DNA of 44,349 bases from the NCBI GenBank assembly GCA_028279065.1, contig JANQSY010000006.1:1-44349 (forward strand), given 5' to 3'. The stretch comes from Cytophagales bacterium (GTDB taxonomy: Bacteria; Bacteroidota; Bacteroidia; Cytophagales; CCMP332). Positions within the stretch are counted from its first letter, which is position 1. Each line of letters begins with the position of its first letter. The translations under genes and the position numbers were made by a program. The notes below the pieces were generated by a model. That model did no database searches and was not told where the DNA came from. It worked only from the letters and a program-made list of their open reading frames with translations. This document shows, piece after piece, positions 16,354 to 24,708 of the stretch.

Positions 16354-17620
16354 CTTCCAATGCTTTTTTAAACAGCTGAGAGAACATATAAAGATCCTGA
16401 AAGGTATTGTAAAAGGGAACGGGAGCAATCCGGATCACATCCGGCTCTCTCCAATCCGCAACTACGCCCTCCTTGCTCAAATACTCAAAAACTTTCTTTC
16501 CATTCTTTTCGATCACCATCGAAAATTGGCAACCTCTGTCATCAACTCCTTCCGGGGTAAGTACTTTGAATGAATTTCCATTTACTGACAGATTCACGTT
16601 TTCCAAAAGTCCATTGAGGAAAGCTATCATCTTTTTGCTCTTGTCAATCAAATTCTCAATTCCAGCTTCCTCAAATAAGTCCAGCGAGGCCAGATGAGCG
16701 GCCATTCCGAATACCTGGGCATTGCTGAGTTGCCACCCAGGAGCACCTTTCATGGGTATGTACCCTTTTTTCATCTGAAACCTTTCTTCTTCATCATGAC
16801 CCCACCACCCGGCAAATCTGGGTGTTTCAGGATCATTTCCATGTCTTTCATGAATGTAAAGCCCCCCCGGACCTCCTGGGCCAGAATTCAGGTATTTGTA
16901 TGAACACCAGACAGCAAAATCCACGTTCCACTCGTGAAGCTTTAATTCCACATTGCCAATAGCATGTGCAAGGTCAAATCCTGCAAGAGCTCCTACTGAA
17001 TGGGCAGTTCTGGTGATCTCTTCCATTTGAAATTTCTGGCCCGTATAGTAATTCACTCCACTCATCATAACCAAGGCAAGTGAATCACCGCAATCCATGA
17101 TCGCCTGCAAAATATCTTCCGTCCGCAGATGGTCTTCTCCCTCCCTTGGGAATAGCTCTAACACCGCATCCTCAAAGTCAAATCCATGAAATTTTGCCTG
17201 GGTCTCAAGGGCATAGTAATCGGAAGGAAAATTGCCTCCTTCCGTAAGGATCCTATATCGAGAAGAATTGGGGCGGTAGAAAGAAACCATCAGAAAATGA
17301 AGATTTGCAGTCAGGGTATTCATTACTACAACCTCATCCACCTGAGCTCCAACCAGTTTAGCGATCTTCTCTGGAAAAAGTTTGTGATAGTGAAACCAAG
17401 GATGCCTCCCTAAAAAGTGTCCTTCCACACCATAGTCAGCCCAAGCCTCCAGTTCCTGATTAAGGTATTCCCTGGTCAAAACAGGCTGTAAACCCAATGA
17501 ATTTCCGGTAAAGTATATACAGGGTGATGGAAGCTTGCGGGGAATAATGAACTTATCCCGAAAGGGTCCCAGCTTGTCCTCAGCATCAAGCCTTTTTGCC
17601 TGTTCCAGGGTATGATCCAT
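16343..17620 (-). CDS. kynU: Kynureninase
   Basis: A 425-residue PLP enzyme that splits 3-hydroxykynurenine (or kynurenine) into 3-hydroxyanthranilate (or anthranilate) and alanine. Family features are YFTGNSLGLQP at ~35-45, LTANLHFLMVSFY, the Asp of AGFDLAHAIGN, and the PLP lysine K242 in CSYKYLNSGPGGPGG followed by the conserved FAGWWGHDEEERF. The ATG at 17620 is preferred, one base downstream of the ogt stop; an in-frame TTG at 17629 is possible. Length is standard. Together with kmo and the dioxygenase it makes the quinolinate precursor for NAD. Confidence 0.96.
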   Translation of the reverse strand: MDHTLEQAKRLDAEDKLGPFRDKFIIPRKLPSPCIYFTGNSLGLQPVLTREYLNQELEAWADYGVEGHFLGRHPWFHYHKLFPEKIAKLVGAQVDEVVVMNTLTANLHFLMVSFYRPNSSRYRILTEGGNFPSDYYALETQAKFHGFDFEDAVLELFPREGEDHLRTEDILQAIMDCGDSLALVMMSGVNYYTGQKFQMEEITRTAHSVGALAGFDLAHAIGNVELKLHEWNVDFAVWCSYKYLNSGPGGPGGLYIHERHGNDPETPRFAGWWGHDEEERFQMKKGYIPMKGAPGWQLSNAQVFGMAAHLASLDLFEEAGIENLIDKSKKMIAFLNGLLENVNLSVNGNSFKVLTPEGVDDRGCQFSMVIEKNGKKVFEYLSKEGVVADWREPDVIRIAPVPFYNTFQDLYMFSQLFKKALEDVN

Positions 17621-17621
17621 G

Positions 17622-18113
17622 CTATTCAAACATGTTTTGTTGAAAACCGGGCAAATTAATACCCTCGTGTTTCAATAGCCAAAATTTAAGCTTTTCTCCA
17701 CCTAAATATCCTCTTAATCCCTTATCCTTTCCAATTACCCGGTGGCAGGGAATAAATATCGGCAATGGATTGCTAGCAATGGCCCCTGCAACGGCCCTAA
17801 CCTTTTTTATCCCGCCTAGCTCTTCAGCCAATGAAGAATAAGATCTAACCTCCCCAAATGGGATACTTTGGACCAGTCCAAGGACTTCTTTCTGAAAATT
17901 TGAGCATCGAAGATCCAGAGGAATCTCAAAGTCTTTCCTTGTTCCTTCCAGGTATTCTTTCAATTGCTTCCCTGCTTGCTTCAGCAAGGGATAAAGTTCT
18001 TCGGATCCAGGATTATTGTTGGTTTTCTCCAAAAACTTAGCAGAGACCAACTTATTGTCCTCTTCTTCCAAATGGAGAAAAAGGGGAGGTAGAAAAAAAC
18101 TGGAATAAGACAC
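17622..18113 (-). CDS. ogt: Methylated-DNA--protein-cysteine methyltransferase
   Basis: A 163-residue O6-alkylguanine-DNA alkyltransferase that removes alkyl groups from O6-guanine by suicidal transfer to its active cysteine, C123 in the signature PLPIFIPCHRVIG. The DNA-binding helix is EVRSYSSLAEELGG...KVRAVAGAIASNP. The N-terminal subdomain is short, with FFLPPLFLHLEEEDNKLVSAKF. The GTG at 18113 is chosen: its first G is the last base of the upstream stop (TAGTG), which couples translation to the dioxygenase gene, and it gives the family's normal N-terminus. A TTG 39 nt further upstream is less likely. A repair gene inserted between two kynurenine-pathway genes is unusual. Confidence 0.93.
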   Translation of the reverse strand: MSYSSFFLPPLFLHLEEEDNKLVSAKFLEKTNNNPGSEELYPLLKQAGKQLKEYLEGTRKDFEIPLDLRCSNFQKEVLGLVQSIPFGEVRSYSSLAEELGGIKKVRAVAGAIASNPLPIFIPCHRVIGKDKGLRGYLGGEKLKFWLLKHEGINLPGFQQNMFE

Positions 18114-18637
18114 TAAACGAATCGGGGATCGGTTTCCATTACGGTACCGCAATTATTGCAAGTCCTAAGCTCCTCAGAGCCATAATACTCCTTAAACCTT
18201 GGAAGAAAATCCTTCTCAATATTGGTGAGATGAAAATAGGTTTCATGCAGCTTGTTGTTGCAATTTTCGCAAAACCACAACAGGCCATCTTTCATTTGAG
18301 GCTCCCTCACCCGTTCAATCACCAATCCTACCGTGTTCGCAGGTCTAATAGGAGAATGGGGAATCCTTGGAGGCAACAAAAACATCTCTCCCTGCTTTAT
18401 TGGTATGGTAACCGCTTTGCCATCTTCCTGGATCTTTACCTCAACATCTCCCTCAAGCTGGAAAAAAAGCTCCTCTGTTTCATTGAAATGATAGTCTTTC
18501 CTGGCATTTGGTCCTCCAACTATCATCACTATATAATCATCAGCCTCAACATAAAGATTCTTATTGCCTACTGGAGGTTTAAGTATATCTCTGTTTTCCT
18601 CTATCCACTTAAATAAATTGAATGGGCGCTTGATCAT
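18113..18637 (-). CDS. nbaC: 3-hydroxyanthranilate 3,4-dioxygenase
   Basis: A 174-residue cupin dioxygenase that opens the ring of 3-hydroxyanthranilate; the product cyclises to quinolinate, the NAD precursor. The catalytic Fe(II) ligands are visible as H50 (KDYHFNETEE), E56 and H94 (RIPHSP). The C-terminal rubredoxin-like iron site of the bacterial enzyme is intact: C123, C126, C160 and C163. The ATG at 18637 gives the usual MIKRPFNLFKWIEEN start; the open frame upstream of it is not needed. It is the first gene of the minus-strand run, divergent from the SDR gene with 56 nt between the starts, where the promoters must lie. Confidence 0.95.
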   Translation of the reverse strand: MIKRPFNLFKWIEENRDILKPPVGNKNLYVEADDYIVMIVGGPNARKDYHFNETEELFFQLEGDVEVKIQEDGKAVTIPIKQGEMFLLPPRIPHSPIRPANTVGLVIERVREPQMKDGLLWFCENCNNKLHETYFHLTNIEKDFLPRFKEYYGSEELRTCNNCGTVMETDPRFV

Positions 18638-18693
18638 TGAACTTGAATCAAAAGATTTTCTTAAATATAACATCTAATAATCAGAAGATCAGG

Positions 18694-19479
18694 ATGCAAG
18701 TTGATTTACAAGGAAGAACAGGAATTGTTTGCGGAAGCACTCAGGGCATAGGTTTGGCCTCTGCAAGAGCCCTGGCTGAAAATGGTTGCAGGATTCTGCT
18801 TATCTCCAGAAATGAGAACAGATTGGTAGAAGTAGCAGCTGAATTGCCAAATCAGGAATTAGGTCACTCATTTCTCTCAGCTGATTTTTCTGAGCCTCAT
18901 GTCCTGAGTGAAAAACTGGAAAAGATCAAAGAAGAAAGTATATGGGCCAATATACTCGTGAATAATACAGGAGGTCCTAAAGGAGGTCCCGCATCCACTG
19001 CAGATTTGGAAGAATACAGGATTGCATTCAATGCCCACCTGATCTGCAATCAGATCCTTTTGAGATCTTGCCTGAAGAAAATGAAGGAATCCAATTATGG
19101 CAGGGTTATCAATATCATCTCCACATCGATAAAGCAACCCATTCAGGGACTTGGAGTCTCAAATACTATTAGGGGTGCTGTGGCCCAATGGGCGAAGACA
19201 ATAGCAACTGAGTTAGGACCCTTTGGGATCACAGTGAACAATGTCCTGCCTGGTGCTACCGAGACAGCCAGGTTGGATTCCCTTATCGAATCCAAGTCAG
19301 ACACAGAGGGCATCCCTCTTGATGAAGTAACAAAAAAAATGCTGGCCGGAATTCCTGCGAGAAGATTTGGAAAGGCAGAGGAACTGGCAAATGCTGTCCT
19401 TTATCTGGCATCAGATGAAGCATCATACGTAAATGGGATCAACCTTCCGGTGGATGGGGGGAGGACAGGTTCCCTTTAG
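18694..19479 (+). CDS. SDR-family protein lacking the catalytic Tyr/Lys
   Basis: A 261-residue classical-length short-chain dehydrogenase. The cofactor motif GSTQGIG is at 14-20, with NNTGG at 90-94, and the post-catalytic GITVNNVLPG and C-terminal YLASDEASYVNGINLPVDGG are conserved. Ser143 of the catalytic set is present, but the YxxxK positions carry SNTIR (S156, R160), so ordinary SDR catalysis is unlikely. This matches the 'BKR-like SDR' subgroup, which is known to deviate from the tetrad. The ATG at 18694 starts right before the first strand. Its divergent position beside the 3-hydroxyanthranilate dioxygenase suggests a link to the pathway, but that is inference. The end overlaps the antiporter gene by 4 nt. 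Confidence 0.88.
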   Translation: MQVDLQGRTGIVCGSTQGIGLASARALAENGCRILLISRNENRLVEVAAELPNQELGHSFLSADFSEPHVLSEKLEKIKEESIWANILVNNTGGPKGGPASTADLEEYRIAFNAHLICNQILLRSCLKKMKESNYGRVINIISTSIKQPIQGLGVSNTIRGAVAQWAKTIATELGPFGITVNNVLPGATETARLDSLIESKSDTEGIPLDEVTKKMLAGIPARRFGKAEELANAVLYLASDEASYVNGINLPVDGGRTGSL

Positions 19480-20951
19480 AAGAAAATAATCCAGATCAGG
19501 AAAAGCAACGGGAGGAGTATGGGTATTGAGAACCTGATTATGTACCCAAAGAATGAAGGCATGTGGACACCAACCTGTTCCGCAATCGATTTTACCATGA
19601 AATTCGGTCCATTACCGATATAGGTAAGAGCTCCAAAAAAAACAGCTGCAATTCCGATAGCCTGCAGGTACCAAACAGAGTCTGGAAAGGAGCCCATTGC
19701 GAATCCATGTACATGAGGATAAGCATTTATATCCCCACCAACCGAAGAAAGGGCAGCAGCTAAAAAATTCAAATAGGTAGGTGCATTATCCAGAAAGCCG
19801 GAAAGGGTTCCGGTACCCCAATAAAGTGTGTTAATAGTCATCAGCTTTATCCCGGCGGGGCTTTTAGCAAATTTTCCTACCATCTCCAGAGCCGGCATCA
19901 TCGTCCCAAAAATCCCTATAAAGATGAAACCTACTTCCCTGATGGGCTCCATATTAAAATCGTTCTTTTTTAGGATCTCTTTTTTGGTAGTCAGATAGGC
20001 CAATAGTCCAAAGGTCAACATGAGGGTCTCTCTTACGAATGAGAATTTTGCTTCCCCATATTCGATGAAAGGCACCCACTCCATTCCGGGCAAATTTGGA
20101 TCGATAAATACAGCTCCAATGATCAGGGTAAGCCAAAAGAAGTTAAGTTTCCCGCTGACCTTGGTCTTTTTAGTGGTACCTATCACCTCATCAGGAAAAT
20201 AATCAGCTTTATTCCTTCGATCAAAGAAGTAAAAAGCGATGGTCAGCAGGATCACACCTATCAGCCATGCTTGCCAATTATGCTCCAACGTCCAGAAGAA
20301 AGGAACACCCTTAAGAAAACCCAGGAAAAGAGGTGGATCTCCAATCGGGGTGAGGCAGCCACCCACATTACTCACAATAAAAATAAAGAACACCACATGG
20401 TAGGGCTTGACCCTTTTTCGGTTCAGCCTTAGGAAAGGCCTTATGAGAAGCATTGAGGCTCCGGTAGTCCCAATTAGGTTAGCAATAATGGCGCCCACCA
20501 AAAGGATCATGGAATTCATCAACGGTTTGCCCTCACGGTCTATCTCGATCAGAATTCCACCTGAAGCAATAAATAGGGCAGCGATCAGGCTGATGAATTG
20601 AAAATACTCAAAGAAGGCGTGCACCGGTCCATGATAGTTATGAAGAACGAAGAGGTAATAACTCACCACGATCAGAGAAAGGAATACCGCAACCTTTGGA
20701 TAATGATGGTGCCAAAAATTCTCGAAGAGCAATGGACCTGAAGCAATTAACACCAAAAGGGTAACAAATGGGATCACGGACCATCCGGCCGGATCCAAGT
20801 GATGGCTGGCGTGTGCAACTTCCTGAGCTGTCTCGTTGAGAAGTGGAATGACCAGAAAAGATTCAATATTGCTAACGGATAAAAGCCCAATTCCTGAACC
20901 GATACTCAAAAGATCGGTAAGAACCATAGCTATTGAATGATAGATCTCCAT
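19476..20951 (-). CDS. nhaD: NhaD-type Na+/H+ antiporter
   Basis: A 491-residue inner-membrane protein of the ArsB/NhaD (ion transporter) superfamily with about 12 hydrophobic segments. NhaD-like features are ANLIGTTGASMLLIRPFLR in the first half, SNVGGCLTPIGDPPLFLGFLKG, and the repeat-half counterpart GTLSGFLDNAPTYLNFLAA with YIGNGPNFMVKSIAEQ near the end. The family exchanges Na+ or Li+ for H+, fitting a marine or saline habitat. It follows the dehydrogenase gene after 64 nt that contain a hairpin, so it may have its own transcription. Confidence 0.88.
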   Translation of the reverse strand: MEIYHSIAMVLTDLLSIGSGIGLLSVSNIESFLVIPLLNETAQEVAHASHHLDPAGWSVIPFVTLLVLIASGPLLFENFWHHHYPKVAVFLSLIVVSYYLFVLHNYHGPVHAFFEYFQFISLIAALFIASGGILIEIDREGKPLMNSMILLVGAIIANLIGTTGASMLLIRPFLRLNRKRVKPYHVVFFIFIVSNVGGCLTPIGDPPLFLGFLKGVPFFWTLEHNWQAWLIGVILLTIAFYFFDRRNKADYFPDEVIGTTKKTKVSGKLNFFWLTLIIGAVFIDPNLPGMEWVPFIEYGEAKFSFVRETLMLTFGLLAYLTTKKEILKKNDFNMEPIREVGFIFIGIFGTMMPALEMVGKFAKSPAGIKLMTINTLYWGTGTLSGFLDNAPTYLNFLAAALSSVGGDINAYPHVHGFAMGSFPDSVWYLQAIGIAAVFFGALTYIGNGPNFMVKSIAEQVGVHMPSFFGYIIRFSIPILLPLLFLIWIIFF

Positions 20952-20959
20952 TAGACTTG

Positions 20960-20998
20960 AAAAGGGCCTCTAAAATAAAGCCTATATGGGCCTTTTCA
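20960..20998 (-). terminator. Weak hairpin between gdh and nhaD
   Basis: GAAAAGG and CCTTTTC arms flank an inner GCC/GGC pairing with a long loop in the 64-nt gap. On the minus strand the right arm ends in CTTTT but no longer U-tract follows. It could partially terminate transcription after the dehydrogenase gene. Confidence 0.3.
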
Positions 20999-21015
20999 AC
21001 CTATTTGACAATTAT

Positions 21016-22251
21016 TTATAATAACTCTCGCAAAGAGATCTCAAATGCCTTAGAGGCTATTTCTACAGGGTTTTTATGCTCGGAATAAATATTTCTTAAG
21101 GCTTTTTTGACAGTGTCGTCCACGTCTTCGAAAATAGCCTGATCACTCACCTCTGCTTCGGGATTCATAAGGTAAGCAAAGGCCCTGGCCATTCCACAAT
21201 TTGCAATGAAATCAGGGATGAGGGAGCAATTATGGTCAGCATACTTTCCTATAGGGCCCAGAAAGATCTCCGGATCGCTAAAAGGAACATTTGCACCTGC
21301 CGAAATACACTCAAGGCCTTTGGACAACATGGATTCCAATTGATCCATTGAAACTAGCCTGGACCCTGCAGCAGGAATGAAAATATCAGCTCCGCAATTC
21401 CAGATCATGGAATCCATCTTTTCAAAAGGGATCAGATCTTCATTATGAAGGGCATTTTCTTTTTTCTCCAAGAACAGCCTCTTGACCATTTCATAATCCA
21501 TTCCTTCTTCCTGGATCAAGCCTCCTGTCCTGTCAATGATACCTTTGATCTTCACTCCCATTTGGGCAAGAAATAGGGCACAAGCACCTCCAACATTACC
21601 AAAGCCCTGAACCAGGGCGGTTTTGCCTTCCACACCGTTGTGCCAAATATCATAAAAGTGCTTTACGCTAACCGCGACACCATATCCGGTGATCATATCG
21701 GCGATCTTATACTTTTTGGCAATGTCTGGTGAATAGGTAGGATCCTCAATCACCTTGGAAACCCCCTGCCTTAGTTGCCCTATCAACTTGATCTTCTCTG
21801 GGTTGGTCGGCATGAAATGGCCCTGAACGACACCCTCCTGAGGATGCCAAAGACCCAATGATTCAGTGATAGGAATAACCTCTGCGATCTCATCAATGTT
21901 CAGATCGCCTCCTGTGCCATAGTAGTTCTTTAAAAGTGGAAAAACAGCCTTATACCATCTTTCGAGTACACCGTGTTTCCTGGGATCGAATGGATCAAAA
22001 TCTATTCCTGATTTCGCCCCTCCGATTGGAGGCCCCGAAATGGTAAATTTGATCTCCATGGTCTTGGCTAGTGATTCAACTTCTTTTTTATCCAGCCCTT
22101 TTCGCATTCTTGTTCCACCCCCGGCAGCACCATTTCTCAATGAGTTGATCACAACCCAGCCTTTTGCCTCGGTTTCCGAATCCGACCACTCAAAAACCAC
22201 CTCCGGTGATTTCTCTTCAAACTTCTTCAATAAAGACTCCATTTCGCTCAT
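21016..22251 (-). CDS. Glu/Leu/Phe/Val-type amino-acid dehydrogenase
   Basis: A 411-residue NAD(P)-dependent dehydrogenase of the Glu/Leu/Phe/Val family. The catalytic lysine lies in SGPPIGGAKSGIDFDP, a glutamate-dehydrogenase-like motif, with GTGGDLNIDE following and a Rossmann dinucleotide fold VQGFGNVGGACALFLAQMG in the second half. The C-terminal PDFIANCGMARAFAYLM is also conserved. Substrate choice between glutamate and branched-chain or aromatic amino acids is not settled; the sequence is a divergent member. The ATG at 22251 is preferred; an in-frame GTG two codons upstream exists. It lies 8 nt after anmK, so the two are probably co-transcribed. Confidence 0.85.
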   Translation of the reverse strand: MSEMESLLKKFEEKSPEVVFEWSDSETEAKGWVVINSLRNGAAGGGTRMRKGLDKKEVESLAKTMEIKFTISGPPIGGAKSGIDFDPFDPRKHGVLERWYKAVFPLLKNYYGTGGDLNIDEIAEVIPITESLGLWHPQEGVVQGHFMPTNPEKIKLIGQLRQGVSKVIEDPTYSPDIAKKYKIADMITGYGVAVSVKHFYDIWHNGVEGKTALVQGFGNVGGACALFLAQMGVKIKGIIDRTGGLIQEEGMDYEMVKRLFLEKKENALHNEDLIPFEKMDSMIWNCGADIFIPAAGSRLVSMDQLESMLSKGLECISAGANVPFSDPEIFLGPIGKYADHNCSLIPDFIANCGMARAFAYLMNPEAEVSDQAIFEDVDDTVKKALRNIYSEHKNPVEIASKAFEISLRELL

Positions 22252-22259
22252 AAGCACAA

Positions 22260-23309
22260 TTATTTTCCGTGAATGATCCCACCGATACTATCCTTTGAGG
22301 CTCCGGTAGCGGCGGCAAAAATATTCCTTTCTCCTCTGACTCTCAAGAACCCCAGATAAGCAAAAATTATGGCCTCCTTAAAATCGATGACCCTTTGTTC
22401 GGGTACAATAAAATCCCATTCACTTTTCCCTTTTAGAAGATCAAGGAAGTAATGGTTCTTTGCCCCTCCTCCCGTAACCAAAACTCTGCCCTTCTCCTTT
22501 TTTTTTGACAAAACATTTTGGATCTGCTCAGCCATATGTTGGTAGAAAGTAGCGATTGAAGAGTATGGGTCCACACCTCCGGTGGAAGGAAGGAAAATCT
22601 CCTCTACCCATTCCCGTCCCAGGGATTTTGGTCCTGGTTGTTTATAATAATTCAAGGAATTCCATTTTTCAAGGATCATTTGTTCAACATGTCCTTTGCT
22701 TCCAAACTCTCCTCCATGATCAAAATCGCTTCCCAGCAATCGTGAATAATGATTTACGACCTGATTGAAAGGACCTATATCGAAGGCTTCATTAAAATCA
22801 CCCTGATCGAAAAATGAGATGTTAGTTATCCCTCCTAGATTAAGGTAGGCATCAAATCCCGGAAAGAGGTCATGATCGCCTGCAGGAACCAATGGTGCTC
22901 CCTGGCCACCAAGTTTTACATCCCCGGAACGAAAATCATTGACAACCTTAATTCCGGTAGACTCATATATAACCTTTCCATCCCCAACCTGAAGAGTTAA
23001 ACCCTTCTCCGGTCGATGAAAAAGAGTATGACCATGAGAAGCTATCAGATCTACCTGGAAACCGGTTTCTCCTATCCAGCTTATTAGGGAATTGGCTACA
23101 AATATTCCGAAGTCATGGTCAAGTTTGTTTAAGCCTGCTTCATCAAGGCTATCTGGATTCCCCAGTCTTCTTCGCAGTGAGTTCGGATATGGAATAGCGA
23201 GGGTGCCATCAAGACTCCAATTGACGTTTTCACCTTCCTTTTGAAAAGAACAAAATGCAAGATCAAGCCCATCGAGAGAGCTTCCCGACATAACTCCAAT
23301 AACCCTCAT
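22260..23309 (-). CDS. anmK: Anhydro-N-acetylmuramic acid kinase
   Basis: A 349-residue ASKHA-fold kinase that phosphorylates and hydrolyses anhydro-MurNAc released by lytic transglycosylases, feeding wall recycling. The N-terminal ATP motif GVMSGSSLDGLDLAF, the catalytic-Asp-containing NDFRSGDVKLGGQGAPLVPAGD, NLGGITNISF, DIGPFNQVVNHYS and the C-terminal VLVTGGGAKN are all present. Length is normal. It works on the product of enzymes like the one at 13033-14076. The ATG at 23309 immediately follows the strong terminator of the upstream gldJ-like gene, so it must have its own promoter, possibly within or beyond that terminator. Confidence 0.95.
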   Translation of the reverse strand: MRVIGVMSGSSLDGLDLAFCSFQKEGENVNWSLDGTLAIPYPNSLRRRLGNPDSLDEAGLNKLDHDFGIFVANSLISWIGETGFQVDLIASHGHTLFHRPEKGLTLQVGDGKVIYESTGIKVVNDFRSGDVKLGGQGAPLVPAGDHDLFPGFDAYLNLGGITNISFFDQGDFNEAFDIGPFNQVVNHYSRLLGSDFDHGGEFGSKGHVEQMILEKWNSLNYYKQPGPKSLGREWVEEIFLPSTGGVDPYSSIATFYQHMAEQIQNVLSKKKEKGRVLVTGGGAKNHYFLDLLKGKSEWDFIVPEQRVIDFKEAIIFAYLGFLRVRGERNIFAAATGASKDSIGGIIHGK

Positions 23310-23311
23310 AA

Positions 23312-23356
23312 TAAAAAAAGCCCCGAGGTCCCGAAAGGTTTCGAGATCCTCGAGGC
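23312..23356 (-). terminator. Strong rho-independent terminator after the gldJ-like gene
   Basis: On the minus strand the stem is GCCTCGAGG (23356-23348) against CCTCGGGGC (23328-23320), allowing one G-U pair, with further inner pairing (TCTCGAAACC/GGTTTCGAGA region). A run of seven Ts follows (plus-strand As at 23313-23319). It ends the gldJ-like transcript just 3 nt before the anmK start. Confidence 0.85.
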
Positions 23357-23376
23357 AAATATTTTTAAACGCCTAC

Positions 23377-24558
23377 TTAGTTGTTTCTTCCTGCAGAGAT
23401 CATTGCGCAACGAAACCCAAGGGTCGCAAGGCAAGTATCCTGAGGCAGATACCTTCTGGTACCAGGTGACATGAAATATGCAGGATCTTTCCATGACCCA
23501 CCCTTATATACTCTTGTTTCGTTAGCGATCAAAGTATTGGCTTCATCATAACGCTCCTCAATGTCAAGGAAACCATCACGACGGATAGGATTAAGATCAT
23601 CAACATCCCTGAAAGACATTGGACGATAAACATCCCAAACCCACTCGCTAACATTACCTGCCATATTGTAGAGACCATAATCATTTGGAGGATAGGAATA
23701 AATATGATCCGTGATCATAGCACCATCATTAAGCCTTCCTGCAATACCAGCGTAATCACCTTTACCCCTTTTGAAGTTAGCAAGGAACTGACCCATCTCT
23801 GCTCCATAAGGATTCCTTACAGCATGTCCATCCCAAGGATATATCCTCTTATGAGATTGGTTTTCATCAAGGTACTGAGTACCTACAAGTGCCATTGAAG
23901 CGTATTCCCATTCTGCCTCGGTAGGAAGCCTGAAAGCCGGAACCACGAAACCAGATTCCAATGGTATCCTTCCTGAATATGTTTCTGGCTCCAATCCCTG
24001 ATCCCTTGCCAGTTGCTCATTGACAACTTTGGTCCTCCAATCACAATAGTCCTGTGCCTGAAGCCAGGAAACCCCCACAATGGGATAATAACGGAAACCG
24101 GGGTATCTCAAGTAATGATCTACATAAGGGTCATTGAAGGCCAATTCAGATTTCCATACCAAAGTATCAGGAAGTGTCCTCTGATAAACATCTTCAGTAG
24201 AATCCCTTTTCACATAGAACATGTACTCAAGCCAGTGGATATTGGCTATCTCGGTCATATCCATGAAAAAAGAAGCTACGGTAACCGTCCTTTCAATATT
24301 ATCATGACGATTGAGAATATCTTCCTCTGAAGAACCCAGGGTTGTTCTACCACCCTCAATAAATACCATATTCGGAGCTTCAGGCTGTCCGGCATAATCA
24401 TTAACCTGAAATCCACCTTCTTCATTGAAGACAAGACCGGTTGCAGAGCTGGACCCCCCTGGACTTGAGGCGGTTCTCATTCCTCCTCCTCCCCCACAGG
24501 CCTGGATAAACATAGCTAGAACAACGATTGGTAAACCAACCTGAAAGAAATTTTTCAT
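23377..24558 (-). CDS. gldJ: GldJ-like gliding motility / T9SS lipoprotein (SUMF1 fold)
   Basis: A 393-residue lipoprotein with a lipobox ending at C21 (LAMFIQAC), a Gly/Ser-rich linker and a formylglycine-generating-enzyme-like (SUMF1) domain at ~60-388. Domain motifs are PNMVFIEGGRTTLGS, GVSWLQAQDYCDWRT, FRLPTEAEWEYAS, YNMAGNVSEWVWDVYRP, VYKGGSW and a final TLGFRCAM. GldJ and GldK share this fold and are required for gliding and type IX secretion in Bacteroidota. The sequence looks closer to GldJ, and no gldLMN genes follow as they would for GldK; the assignment between the two is inferred. It likely anchors on the outer membrane. It has its own terminator. Confidence 0.75.
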   Translation of the reverse strand: MKNFFQVGLPIVVLAMFIQACGGGGGMRTASSPGGSSSATGLVFNEEGGFQVNDYAGQPEAPNMVFIEGGRTTLGSSEEDILNRHDNIERTVTVASFFMDMTEIANIHWLEYMFYVKRDSTEDVYQRTLPDTLVWKSELAFNDPYVDHYLRYPGFRYYPIVGVSWLQAQDYCDWRTKVVNEQLARDQGLEPETYSGRIPLESGFVVPAFRLPTEAEWEYASMALVGTQYLDENQSHKRIYPWDGHAVRNPYGAEMGQFLANFKRGKGDYAGIAGRLNDGAMITDHIYSYPPNDYGLYNMAGNVSEWVWDVYRPMSFRDVDDLNPIRRDGFLDIEERYDEANTLIANETRVYKGGSWKDPAYFMSPGTRRYLPQDTCLATLGFRCAMISAGRNN

Positions 24559-24594
24559 ACCCTATTCAAATTACAAGAATAACGAAATCAACCG

Positions 24595-24625
24595 CTAATA
24601 TATGCCTTCCCCAAATTTTAAGCAA
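24595..24625 (-). promoter_or_regulatory. Possible Bacteroidota-type promoter for gldJ
   Basis: On the minus strand TTG (24625-24623) is followed, after 20 nt, by TATATTAG (24602-24595), resembling the Bacteroidota -33 TTTG / -7 TAnnTTTG pair. Transcription would begin about 30 nt before the gldJ ATG. The match is partial. Confidence 0.3.
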
Positions 24626-24708
24626 GGTAGAGGCTTCAACGAAACAGTTTAGATTTTTATTTTTCAAAGCCCAAAAATAAGGGTTGTATTCGCTTTTGAT
24701 TTATACGG

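Noticed and set aside
18640-18690. Promoter for the 3-hydroxyanthranilate dioxygenase operon (TATATTTA on the minus strand)
   Set aside because: A -7-like element is present but no TTG/TTTG lies at the required distance, so I do not list it.
20952-21015. Riboswitch or sodium-responsive leader before nhaD
   Set aside because: Only a weak hairpin is seen in 64 nt, with no match to a known riboswitch core.
23377-24558. Formylglycine-generating enzyme (sulfatase activator)
   Set aside because: The fold is the same, but the lipobox, Gly/Ser linker and lack of the paired catalytic cysteines and of any sulfatase gene favour the GldJ/GldK lipoprotein group.
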